This document shows positions 46,012-57,146 of a DNA stretch of 64,000 bases, piece by piece (position 1 is the stretch's first letter; each line of letters starts with the position of its first letter). A program made the position numbers and the translations under genes. The stretch is from Argentina anserina (lineage: Eukaryota; Streptophyta; Magnoliopsida; Rosales; Rosaceae). Under the pieces are notes generated by a model. The model ran no database searches. It saw nothing but the letters and a program-made list of their open reading frames with translations, and had not been told where the DNA came from. The DNA is taken from contig NC_065874.1 in NCBI RefSeq assembly GCF_933775445.1, positions 28,032,501-28,096,500 on the forward strand, read 5' to 3'.

Positions 46012-46622
46012 TAGAGGTGGCAAACGGGCTAAAACTGTGCTCGTGCCGTGCTCGGGCCGGCTCATTTATTTATCGTGTCGGGCTCGGGCCGAGCCATTTG
46101 CTTAAATATTAAGCTCGGCCCACGGCCCAAGCCCGTGTCGGGCCAACAAGCGGGTCGGGCCGGCTCATTAGCATTATATGACACAATTAAAATAAAAAAT
46201 ATTATGTATTTTGAATATTTGTTTTATATAACTATTTAGAGTAGTGAAATAAATAAAATACTACGATACATTTCATAATCTTATTTTTAAAACGTTACGT
46301 ATCTCAAAATAATGACGTTTTATTCACTATTTTGATAATATTTGTGAAATATTGTAGTTAAAATAATGAAATAATCAATAGATTTTAATTAAAAAAGTAA
46401 AATATTTAAGTTTAATAATGATAATTATTTAAATATTGATATAAATAATATAAAATTATGTGTTTGATGGGCCGGCTCATGAATTTATCGTGCTCGGGTT
46501 GTGCCGGGCTAAAACCGGGCTCAGGCCGTGCCGGACCCATGTGCCAAAATATCTCGGCCCGGCCCATTACAATAACGGACTCGGGTCGAGCTCGGGCTTT
46601 TGGGCCCATTTGCCACCTCAAA
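46012..46622. mobile_element. short hAT-like element with GC-rich subterminal repeats
   Basis: The ends are TAGAGGTGGCAAACGGGC at the left and, read inward, TTGAGGTGGCAAATGGGC at the right. Subterminal regions are dense in CGGGCCGGCTC and CTCGGGCCG words. The centre is AT-rich and non-coding. The 8-bp flanks match in only five positions, so the target duplication is decayed or my ends are slightly off. Confidence 0.65.
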
Positions 46623-47107
46623 ATTTAAGACAACAATTACCGAAAAGGGAACAATTTTTCGAAGGGTTATAGTTGTGAGGCAACGAATTTCTAAAGGCAT
46701 CAAATTATTGAAGGCAACTTAATTGTCAATATAAAATTGACCGATTGATTTCTGAATATGGTACTCACCATAGTATTTCCTTTATGCAACCTAGGCATCA
46801 TCTTTATTGAGAGGCAACCAATTTTCTTATTATTTCTGAAGAAATAATAATACGAAGACCACTTTTTCCCTTTCAAAGTACAACAATAGTATTAGAGAGT
46901 ATTCATATGCTTCATCTAAGTACAAATAATTATTTCCATATGCATTGATAATGAAAATCGCACATTATGATATTTATAAAATAACACAAGTTTCATGTCA
47001 TGATAATATATAATCAAAAGGAATTAAAATGACGTATGTACGGGACTTATCTTTAAGTAAGCCTTTCACAAGGAATCATCCACCAACAAACTCTACTCTT
47101 AAGATTA

Positions 47108-47789
47108 TAGGAAATTTGGTTGATAGATGCTCACGGCCTCTAGTCACCCATATTTCATCTCTTACAAAAATATGCAAATATAAAATATTATTAACAAATA
47201 ATGTTAGTAAGTATTAAGTCAAAATCATTAGAAAATAACGTAATATGGATATTTATCTTTGATCAACAAGGCTTGCAACTAACACTTGAATGAAGAGAAG
47301 TTTAAGATTGAGGCGTGTAAACACTGCCCTTAAGAGTAGATTTCGACCATCGATTATAATGTCTTGGTGTAACAGGTTTAAGGCATTTACCCTCCATGGT
47401 ACAACAACCATTGATCCTCGTAAGTGTACACTCACAGACTCAGATTCCAGATTTACTTAGTTCTTCATTTGACATGATAGGAAAACAACTAAGAGAACTT
47501 TAACTATAGAGAATAGAATGTGTTTATTGTGTGTATGTATATATTGAAATGAAAGAGATGTCAAGATTATATAGGAGTGGAAGTTTGAGTTTGTAACTCA
47601 TAAAGATAAAAAAGAAGTTACAAAGAAATAAATAATTTATAACCACTATAATCCCACGTAAATATTATGAACATGATAAATATATATATAAATAAGAGTT
47701 ATTTATTAGCTTTTGTAACACCCACCGAACACTTTAAGAATAAAACGGAAGTTCAACTTCATAATTTAATATTACTCAAAATAATATCA
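47108..47789. repeat. dispersed 680-bp repeat, copy B
   Basis: Direct repeat of 29859-30530, with numerous substitutions. The minus-strand frame seen in copy A is shortened to 47253-47435 by a stop. Confidence 0.7.
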
Positions 47790-49170
47790 TATTTTTTAAC
47801 ATTAAGAAGAGGCGACCTTTCTAAAACTGATTTATTATGTCAACTCCCATGTACCAGGTTTTTATGGAACTCCACGTTACATTAATAACGAGAAAATATC
47901 GACGTTCAAAACAGAGAGACCCTGATGACACGCCCCCACCTACCCAGCTAGACCTCAAACCCAACCTAAATACTACAAAACCGAAGAAATAATAATCGTA
48001 AAAAATGAAAAAGACCCGGCCCAAAAGAGAGGCAGGCCGAACCTACAGCCCGCTGAACATGAAGAAGCAGACCACGCAGAGAGTACAGCCAACCATCGGA
48101 CCATTCGGACGCCTCTGAGCGCCGGAACCACCGATGCGCTACCAGCGTCGACACCACCAGAAGAAGCTCCACCGTTCGCCTACAATATCACAGAGAAGCA
48201 TCGTTTTCCAACCCTTCAAAATCTGCAACGGAATTAGGTTCATACTTCGTAGTGGTCTTCTGGAACTTCTACTTCGTAGTTCATACCATCAGCATTTTAG
48301 CCTTTTATGTAGCTGCAGAGTTTAGGGCCCTTTGGGCATAAATTAATTATATATCACTATAGGAGTATAGGGTAGTTTTTATTGTACCATTTTATGCATC
48401 AAACATAATAGCTGCAAGTTTATCATAGTTCACCCTTCTCAAGCCACCCCTTGATCATATTTTTTTTTTCAGTTGATCATGATCTTGAAAAGGTCAGTCA
48501 TCGATTTAGATAATCAGGATTGATGAACCCTTTTACGTTTATGTTGATTCAGCTTGATTTTTACTCATGATTCATGAAGCTAATTCAGCATCAGACTCAT
48601 CAGTGCACTTCTGTCTCCAAGCTTTACATTTTGGTGTACTAACCATGCTGTCCGTGCAGGTTTCTGCAGTGAGGAGTAATGAGGGTTAGTACCTTATTTA
48701 GCTATTGGCTTTCAATTTGGTCTTTCAAAGTGGTACTTCCATACCTGTTTGGGATACTCTTCTTGCTTCCTTGAAACAAACAGAGTCAAATATCATCATA
48801 CTATCGCATCTTTTGCAATTAATTTGTCCTGGCACGTTTTTGTGTAAAACTCCTGCATATTTAAAAGAGTTAATGGTGCCTCTACTCATTATATGTGCTA
48901 CAGATTTTTATATTGCAGCAGAAACAGTTGGGCTACTTTCATGTAAGAATAAATGCAGTATTGTGAGGGATAACTTTGGATGTCATATGACTCATATCAA
49001 TTCGGACAAGACTTTTTCTCACAAATAGAGTAAAAAAAATCTTGAGAAATCTCATCTCTTTGACTACATTCATGAAGCCCTGTTCTTTGCCAACCCGAGG
49101 CTTTCTCAACATAAAAGTTCTCCCATTGTTTCACTTTCATACCTGAAGTAGAGAATACAATTAAACTAAA
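47790..49170. other. upstream region of the B3 gene
   Basis: No gene that I can support. A GC-richer patch at 47890-48180 and an open frame at 48705-49028 show no recognisable domain. The right end is the presumed 5' UTR and promoter of the B3 gene. Confidence 0.45.
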
Positions 49171-50890
49171 ATGGCTTCAATTATCAGTCTTGCCCTTCAG
49201 GAGAAGAATCCAGGCTTCAACAAGGCCCTTCAAGATGGGAAGCTTGTAAGTCCAAATTTTAACCGTTTACAGTGGAAAGCTTTGCTTCATTTTTGATCTC
49301 ATTTAAGCATCAAAGATGAAACCTTACGATTTTCTATTCTAATTTTATTAAGATCATGTTCTTGTTCAATTCTAATTGTGGTCTAATATTCCTGAACTCT
49401 TCACATGCATGCATAGTCTATTGTCTGTAGTTAATCTGATTTTGGTTTTTTATTGGATACTAATTTTAACTACATTGTTCTTATTATCAGCTTTTAAGTG
49501 AATTTTCTAACAAATTACTGATCCCTTGTGTTAGATTTATGGTGTAATCACTTGTCTGTAAGTTGGCTGCTTATGCATGATTTATATACGATAATTAATT
49601 ATTTAAGCATTTATATTATTTTTTGTAGCTAAAAACTGGTTTGTTTATGTGGTTAGTGCTCTTAAGCAATCTAGATTTGGGATTTGAGAATTGGAAAGAT
49701 ATAAAAGCTTGTTATAATGTGATTGTAATTGCCATGGACATTAACTGCTCGGTGGCCAATTACGCTGTTCTGCCTTTGAAATTAGTTCAGACTTGAGACT
49801 GATCCTAATTATAATTTCACCTCTAGCTTTTAGCTCCAAATTTTTGTTCCCCTTTGAATAATTGTGCACTTTGCTCGCCTAATTGAGAAAATTTAGTTTC
49901 AACTTGGTTGCTTCTATTATTTGCCTACTCCGTCTGTCTCTGTTTCTGCACAAACAATGTTGTCTACATCTGTAATCCTGTATGCTATATAAAATACATG
50001 AACACCATAGTAGTTTGATAAAGTTCTTAACTATAGGAAATCCAAAGTTTTGTTGCAATGAAGTATGGAAATTTCCTGGCACGCTCAGTGCTTCTCAAGG
50101 TCCCAAATGGAGCAATGTGGCCAGTAAAATTGACAAGGTCTGTTAGGAGCACTTGGTTAGAGAAGGGATGGCTAGACGTTGCCAAGTTTTACTCCCTAGA
50201 AGAAGGATAAGAGCTATGAAAGTTTTGATTCTTGTTTTCTTGTAGGCATTTTTAATAAGAATCGTATTGAAATCAACTATCCATTTGAATGAAGTCAGCA
50301 TGAAGAATCCAATTTAGGTGGAGGCATGCATGAATATTTGGTTTTGTTCACTTGTGTGCGTTTTTACTTTCCTTATTGGGATTCTATTATTTCTTGTGAT
50401 ACTTTACTTGATCAAAAATGGACAAGAAATGGTGTTAAATTTTCACGAGCTAATACTTTCAAATCCAAATGTCCATTTTATGTCATCAAGCTCCACCCCA
50501 CATACCTAACACACCACTTGGTAAGAATTTTTCAACAGATCCAAACTTCTGTGTAATGTAAACACACATACTTGATACTTTACACCTTTTCTTACACAAC
50601 TTTACTGATGTTTGCAGCAAATACCTATATCATTTGCCAAAAAATATATCTGCAGCTTAGGTGAGACTGAAAAGGTGAACCTCCGAATTCCAAATGGAGA
50701 AACTTACTCTGCTGAAATCAGTGTCAAGAATTATGTCGGATGCAACGATAGTGCAAAAACTCGGGGCGGACTGGGCGGTTGGATTAAACTTGCACGAGAC
50801 ACTCATCTGCATGTCGGAGATGAAATTGTTCTTGAGATGATAGAGCAGCAACCTAAAATTACATTTAAAGTTCATATATTCCGAGCTTAG
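49171..50890 (+). pseudogene. REM/VRN1-like B3-domain gene, copy 1, with an internal stop
   Basis: Four coding blocks, all phase 0: 49171-49245, 50037-50207, 50326-50520 and 50618-50890 (stop TAG). Block 1 ends KALQDGKL. Block 2 is the core of a first B3 domain (MKYGNFLARSVLLKVP, GAMWPVKLTRS, WLEKGW). Block 3 begins HEYLVLF, the usual B3 end. Its tail FYVIKLHPTYLTHH and block 4 (IPISFAKKYICSLGE, VNLRIPNGETYSAEI, HLHVGDEIVLEMI) form a second B3 domain. Donor and acceptor sites are good except between blocks 2 and 3, where TAA at 50208 follows EEG directly and no GT donor is present. B3 factors of this clade bind DNA in the nucleus; Arabidopsis VRN1 acts in vernalisation. Either this copy is a pseudogene or my exon model there is wrong. 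Confidence 0.75.
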
Positions 50891-52567
50891 AATATATAAC
50901 AGTTTTAGGACCTTTGCTGCATTATGTGAAACCATAGTGTATGTCACTTACTTCTATCAGGTCATCGAGCTCATCAGTTCTTAGGACTGGACATCAACAG
51001 GTCGTAATGTTTATGGAATGCTACAATTTGCTGATAAAGCATATTTTCCCTACTGTCAGCATCATCATGAATTGAGTTATAGCTTACCACCTGAGTCGAC
51101 TAAGAAACAAAAATTAAGATTACTTCATGTCAAAACTGGGTTGCTTTTATGTCTCAAATGTTTTTTCAAACATTTGCATCAGAAGATGACGAAGGAGATT
51201 GCAATCTCCTTTCTATTTTTCACTGTTAGAAATTCTTAAGATTTGCATCAGAAGATGATGAAGGGGATTTTTTAGTCTGGCATTTAGTCTAGTTGCCAGA
51301 ATTTGAAATACCTCTGTGTGTTTTGGTCAAAAGAGAATTAGATATACCTAAATACTAGTATGGTGTCATTGGTGTGGGAACTTTAATGACAAAAAAATCA
51401 TATCATGTCCCTACACCTTGATGTGACATGCTATTAAAAATCTCTTGCATTTATTTTTATCCTTAATTTCTGACTGTTTTTATTTTTATTTTTCCACACA
51501 TGGATACTAGAGTGCATAGTTTTGCAATTTGCTACAGGGTACTGAATCAGAAAAAAAATGTTGCACTAAATAGGCATCTACTTTCTTTCCTTTCCAAAAG
51601 CTGTATGCATCCCCTTCTTCTTTTACCATTGTATATCTACACAACACATTTCTGCAGAATATGAAATTAAATTTTCATTCATGTGATGATTACCTACACA
51701 ACACATTTCTGAAGATTATTAAATTAGATTTTCATTCATTTGATATTGATGTGCTGATGTAAAACATTAACACCCTATCTTCTATTCATTCAAGGCCTGA
51801 GTCACTCTTCTGCAATCTTACTGCACACCAAGACCATTACATTTATTGTTTTACGATGCAGTGTAAAAAGATGTCTGCTTCTGGATCCTCTATTAGAAAC
51901 TATTCAAAGGTGGACTGATGAATATAAATGACCTTGAGAAACTTTGGTTTTGTTTGATCGATGAGAAGATGATACAATAGTTGGTCTATGACTATCAAAG
52001 TATATATTCTATGAAATGTTTTCAAGAACTTCCATTATAAAATTTAAAATCATTTCAACATGGAACAGATGTCTGCATTTCTAGTACTGGTCTGGTGCAT
52101 TCATTCTTAATGTTGTAGCTTTTACATGTAAACCTGAAGTGAAACCTAAGTTGTTTTTTTTTCAAGAACTTAAGATTAATTTATGACCAAGTATATATTC
52201 TCCTTTTTCATGTGTAGTTTATTGGTTCATCACTTCATCCACAACCACAAATTCTAAAAAAATTGTCTTGATGTTTCCACATTTGATCCTATACTTCTAA
52301 ATTCACGACCAAAGCTTTGAAAATTGAAACTTATCTTAGAATTGCAGGTTTGGACCCATTTTTATCTTTGGTTGGTCATTTACACATTGGATCATACAGA
52401 GATGTCCAAGTACTGCATATTACTGTTATCAGATTCTGAGTCAGCTTATGGAATATTAATTTTTTTTATTTTAGCAATCTTTTTGTAAACAAATTACCAA
52501 AATAAATAAGTAAAAAATCATTTTATACACAAGATTTTTGCAGAGCTTTTACACCTTGTACTAGTAA
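50891..52567. other. 3' flank of B3 copy 1, duplicated at 60464-62039
   Basis: No gene. From about 50950 to 51540 the sequence is clearly paralogous to the 3' flank of the second B3 copy, for example GACATCAACAGGTCGTAATG, GGTGTCATTGGTGTGGGAAC and AGAGTGCATAGTTTTGCA in both. It keeps the uninterrupted sites GAGTTATAGCTTA (about 51077) and GGTACTGAATCAG (about 51538), where the other copy carries insertions. Confidence 0.8.
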
Positions 52568-53523
52568 GGTCATCTCCAACCCATCCTTGTTAAGGGCTAA
52601 AAGCCTAAAATTTAGCTCTAACCATCTCCAACCCATCTAGTTAAGGGCTAAAATGTTATAATGAGAGGGCTAAAATGCCCTTAATAATGTCTTGTAGCCC
52701 TTTGAGTGAGATTTGATTTGATTTGTTTATTCAATAGGTCTCCCACATTTAATTCTCATTATCAACTACATATAATTATAATTATTATTTTATTAACACA
52801 ATTAATTTAAAATTTGATGATTAATACAATTAAATTTAATTTTGATGATTTATAAAATTAATTTTATTTCTTGTTGATTTGTAAATTTAATTTTAACTTT
52901 TATTGATTAGTAAAATTAATTTTAATTTTGATTATTAATACAATTAATTTAATTTTAATTTATATGATTAATAAAATTAATTTTAATTTTAATTGGTTAA
53001 TACAATAAATTATTATTTTCAGGATTAAAATTATGAATGGATTAAAGAAAATAATATCAACCCTACTATATTTCCCTATTTGAAGAAAATGTACAACCTC
53101 ACTATATATGACAACACACTTGATTGATCATTCTTTCCTTTAAGTTATTCGACATAAAATGTAGATGAATTCCCAAAGTCATTGCTTTATTTCCTTTTAT
53201 TTTGTTAAATATATACTATCATGTTAAATATAATTGAATGAGAGAAGTGAGAGGCAATAATAATTTCAATTAAAATATGTAATAAAATGTTGGAACTAAT
53301 TTCTTAATTATGAAAATAATTTATTTACTTGAAATAAAAATCTAATACAAAATTATATTACTGAAACATATAATAACAACCTCAAATCTTAAAATAGATT
53401 TAGGACTAAAAATTTAGCCTTATGGATTGGAAACGGTTGATGTCATACCGATAAATAGTTCAACTTTTCAGGATTAAAATTTTAGTCTTGGAGCTATTTT
53501 AGCCTTTGCAATTGGAGATGGCT
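52568..53523. mobile_element. PIF/Harbinger-like (Tourist-type) element
   Basis: The ends are GGTCATCTCC at the left and, read inward, AGCCATCTCC at the right. TAA trinucleotides on both sides (52565-52567 and 53524-53526) form the target duplication. The CCATCTCCAA end is seen in many plant Tourist-like MITEs. The 956-bp interior is AT-rich, with repeated AATTAATTTTAATTT-type words at about 52780-53000, and has no transposase frame. Confidence 0.75.
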
Positions 53524-53588
53524 TAAAACTAAGAATGCATGACGGATAGTATTGAAAACTCCACCTGTAAACAATATGTATCAAGTTC

Positions 53589-53608
53589 TCTCTCTCTCTC
53601 TCTCTCAG
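53589..53608. repeat. (CT)n microsatellite in the B3 copy 2 leader
   Basis: About ten CT units lie roughly 70 bp upstream of the ATG of B3 copy 2. Confidence 0.85.
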
Positions 53609-53675
53609 TTTCGATTTTTTTTGTTATTTGCAGACAGAAGCCCCCATAGTTTTCATTGTTAGATACTTCTGATCA

Positions 53676-53783
53676 ATGGCTTCTTCGAGCAGGAGTAAGA
53701 GAAGTGCTATAGGAGTTGTCTCTCCAAGCTTCTTCAAGGCTGTTGTCGATGAGGCTCTTGAAAATGGGTCTGACGGGGTGCTT
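53676..53783 (+). pseudogene. REM-like B3 gene, copy 2: exon 1 only
   Basis: ATG GCT TCT begins a 36-codon exon ending at a good GTAAGT donor in phase 0, exactly as exon 1 of copy 1. The peptide contains SPSFFKAVVDEALENG, matching the start of a REM/VRN1-like B3 domain. The following exons are missing. After about 650 bp of intron-like sequence a truncated Ty3/gypsy element begins at 54437, and beyond it (60464 on) only 3'-flank sequence resumes. The gene is therefore interrupted and partly deleted. Confidence 0.7.
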
Positions 53784-54368
53784 GTAAGTTTGAACCCGTG
53801 CTTTATCTTTGTCATAATCTGCTATTTTAAACCTTTGCTGCTTCATCTTGTTTCCACTTCAAAGTTGGAGAATTTTCATGTTCCTGGCTTATGATCTGTT
53901 TATTAATGTTTCCTATTGTACTATACTGATAGTGTATCATATGTCATCTTCTTCTCCATTAAAATGAGCTATTTGTTGGTTTTTGTATTATTATCCTGCC
54001 TGTCAAATGCTTTGAAAGTAAGTTACAATCTTTAGGGTTAAACTCTTTAAATTTTATGAAAAATTGATAGGATGAGGTATACTTATAAACTGGTTGTCAT
54101 GTGACTGTAAATATTTGACTACAAGTGAAAGAAACTGGCTATTGATTTGAAGTCTGATTTATATTTACTTGTCCACCGTCTTTTTTCAACTCCATGCCTT
54201 TCTTCTTCAAATCTTTGAAGAGCACTTATGCTTAGCCTGCCTGACTGGGTAAAACAGTTAAACCAAAGCATATCAGAATCATATGTCCGATAATTTACCA
54301 CAGCATTTGTGTTTCTGTATGTTGAAAACTAAAACGATTGTCGATTGGGGATATTTTGAAATGATCCT

Positions 54369-56879
54369 CTATTTTCTGTTAGCTGCACATATGTGTTTGC
54401 ATGCTCTACATCTAACTATGAGGAAGTTGTTCATTATAGAAAACCCCTCGATAAACCTCCTGTAGTATCCTGCCAAACCGAGGAAACTACGTATCTCTGT
54501 AGGGTTCTTTGGACGACTCCAATTCTTTACTGCCTCCACCTTTGACGGGTCCACTAGTACTCCATCTTTTGAGACAACATGACCAAGGAATTTGACCTCT
54601 TCTTTCCAGAACTCACACTTCTCTAGCTTGGCATACAGTCTCGCCTCCTTCAAGGTCTGCAACACTGTCCTCAGATGCACCACATGTTCTTCTTGTGTCT
54701 TGGAGTATATCAGAATGTCATCCACAAACACCACAACAAACTCATCCAAGTACGGGCTAAATACTTGGTTCATCAAACTCATAAAGACAGCTGGTGCATT
54801 CGTTAGACCAAATGGCATGACGACAAACTCATAATGTCCATACCGGGTCCTGAAGGCTGTCTTCGATATATCTTCTTCCTTCACTCTGAGTTGATGATAA
54901 CCGGATCTCAAATCAATCTTAGAGAACACAGTAGCACCTTTGAGCTGATCGAACAAGTCGTCAATCCTAGGTAAGGGATACCTATTCTTGATGGTCACCT
55001 TGTTCAGCTCTCTGTAGTCCACACATAACCGCAAAGAACCATCTTTCTTCTTTACGAACAAGACAGGTGCTCCCCAAGGTGAAACACTAGGTCTAATGAA
55101 CCCTTGGTCTAATAGCTCATCAATCTGCACCTTCAACTCCTTAAGTTCATTCTGCCCCATTCTATATGGCGCATTTGACACAGGTGCTGTACCGGGTACT
55201 ACATCAATGCAGAAATCTACCACTCTTCGAGGTGGTAGCCCCGGTATCTCTTGGAATACTTCACCAAACTCAGATACTACCACAATGTCTGCGATAGATA
55301 CTTTCTGATCCACTGACTCCACATGTGCCAAAACTCCTGATCTCATGGCGTTATCAGACTTGAGGCAACGATAACGAAACACTGGCTCTCCGGGTCTATG
55401 AAAGGACACCACCATGTCAAAAAAATCAATCACAGCATGCTGTGGTCTCAACCAATCAATCCCCAAGATCACATCATAAGTGTGATCTGGAATCACAATC
55501 AACGAAGCAGAGAACTCTCTACTTCCAATCAATATAGGACAAGCTTTGCAGATTGTCTCTAACTCAAGTGACACACCAAGGGGTGAAGTGACACATAAGG
55601 CGTCCCCGAGAGGTGTAGGAATCAATCCTAGCATCTCCACTACTGAACTAGCAATGAATGAATGCGATGCTCCCGTATCAAACAACACTCTAGCAAGGTA
55701 GTCAAAAAGTGATAATGTACCTTCCACTCCTGTGTCTCGCTGACCCACTGCGAACACTCTAGCTTGGCCCGCTGGTAGCTGTCTCTGCGGCCGTTCCTGT
55801 CTACCCGGAAGTGGTCGGGTACAATCTCGAGCTATGTGTCCCACTTGCCCGCACCGGTGGCAGCCTGCTCTCTTCGGTTTCGGACATGCTGAGGCGTAAT
55901 GTCCCATCTCATTGCAGCTATAACACCTCACTGCTGCTAATGGTCTGACTGGTGCTGCTCTGATAGCTAGGGGTGGCGCCCTTATCGGGGCCTGATAGTG
56001 GGGTCTTGGCCTCTTCCATGACCTATCCTTCGGCCCTGAGTGCTCGCTGCCTGTATAGACTGCCTTGCCTTTCCCCTTTGCATCTCTGTTCCCCGCATCA
56101 CCTGCTTGAGTCTTCTCTGCTTGCTCCAAACTCATAGCACTCTCAAATATCTGTTCCCGTGAAGTCAGGCAAAGGACTGATATCATGGTCTTGTACTCTT
56201 GTTTCAGCACATGTAGATACTTCTGAGCTAAAGCAGTCGTACCCATAGGCCTGACATACCGATACAGCTGCGAGAATCGAGCATCATACTCTCTAATGGT
56301 CATACCTCCCTGTACCAATGCCAGAAACTCCAACTCTAAGTCCTCCTGTACTGAGGCTGGAAAATACTTCTCTCGGAATATGGAGGTGAAACCTCCCCAT
56401 GTGAATGTAGACACATCCACAGTCTGTCTCATGCTCTTCCACCAATCTAGAGCATCACCCTTGAGAAAGAATGTAGCTATCTTTCTCTTCTCAATCTCTG
56501 TGCACTCTATCATCTCAAAATAAGTCTCCATACCCTCGATCCAATGGTCAGCTACCATATGATCTAATCCCCCATGAAAAGTCGGAGCTGACAGTGCACT
56601 AATATCCTTGATCAGCTTCAACACTCGACCGTCATCTCTAACCGCAGGAGCTGGCTCATCCTGCTCCTCCTGCGGAGCAGCCTCCTCATAGAGGTTCTCC
56701 ACGTTGCGGACTCGAACTGTGGCCCTACCTCGACCTCGGCCTACCTGCTCTACCTGTGGAGCAGCCTCCTCATAAAGGTTCTCCACGTTGCGGACTCGGC
56801 CTGTGGTCCTACCTCGACCTCGGCCTCTCGCCCGTCCTCGGCCCTTATCAGCGTTCATCACCTTCAAACAACGAAACAC
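54369..56879 (-). pseudogene. Ty3/gypsy gag-protease-RT polyprotein, cut off in the RT/RNase H linker
   Basis: One frame of 836 codons. Residues about 100-250 form the retrotransposon gag domain ([23 protein letters not shown]). Two zinc knuckles of CX2CX4HX4C type lie at 319-332 and 340-353. The protease site is DTGASHSFI at 401-409. The RT spans about 595-780 with [21 protein letters not shown] and [10 protein letters not shown] (catalytic FVDD 718-721). Element similarity ends after [11 protein letters not shown] (residue 814, about 54438); the last 22 codons are flanking DNA. RNase H, integrase, any chromodomain and the 3' LTR are absent. The N-terminus holds a tandem duplication of a 30-odd residue unit with [14 protein letters not shown] twice. 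The frame is otherwise intact, so loss was recent or selection persisted until then. Confidence 0.9.
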
Positions 56880-57131
56880 TTTGTCAATACTTGTGAAATC
56901 TCGAATTCAACTAAAACAGATGCAATAGGTATTAGCATGAAATTTCAGGATAAGATGAATCATCGAAGTATCATCACGATACTTCTCGGAGGACCAAACC
57001 ATTAGGTATGGCTCCTAAAACACTCTCGCGTACCCGACGACACATCAATACCGAGGAGCATGTGATGGGAGCCCGCCTGCAGTCGGATCATCGCTCCTGG
57101 ATGGTATTGATAATCGCCAAATACGCACTTA

Positions 57132-57144
57132 GGCTCTGATACCA
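57132..57144 (-). promoter_or_regulatory. primer binding site (initiator tRNA-Met) of the gypsy element
   Basis: The minus strand reads TGGTATCAGAGCC, complementary to the 3' end of plant initiator tRNA-Met, two bases after the LTR terminus. Confidence 0.9.
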
Positions 57145-57146
57145 AC

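Noticed and set aside
48705..49028. 107-codon open frame upstream of the B3 gene
   Set aside because: It has no recognisable domain and its composition resembles the surrounding non-coding DNA.
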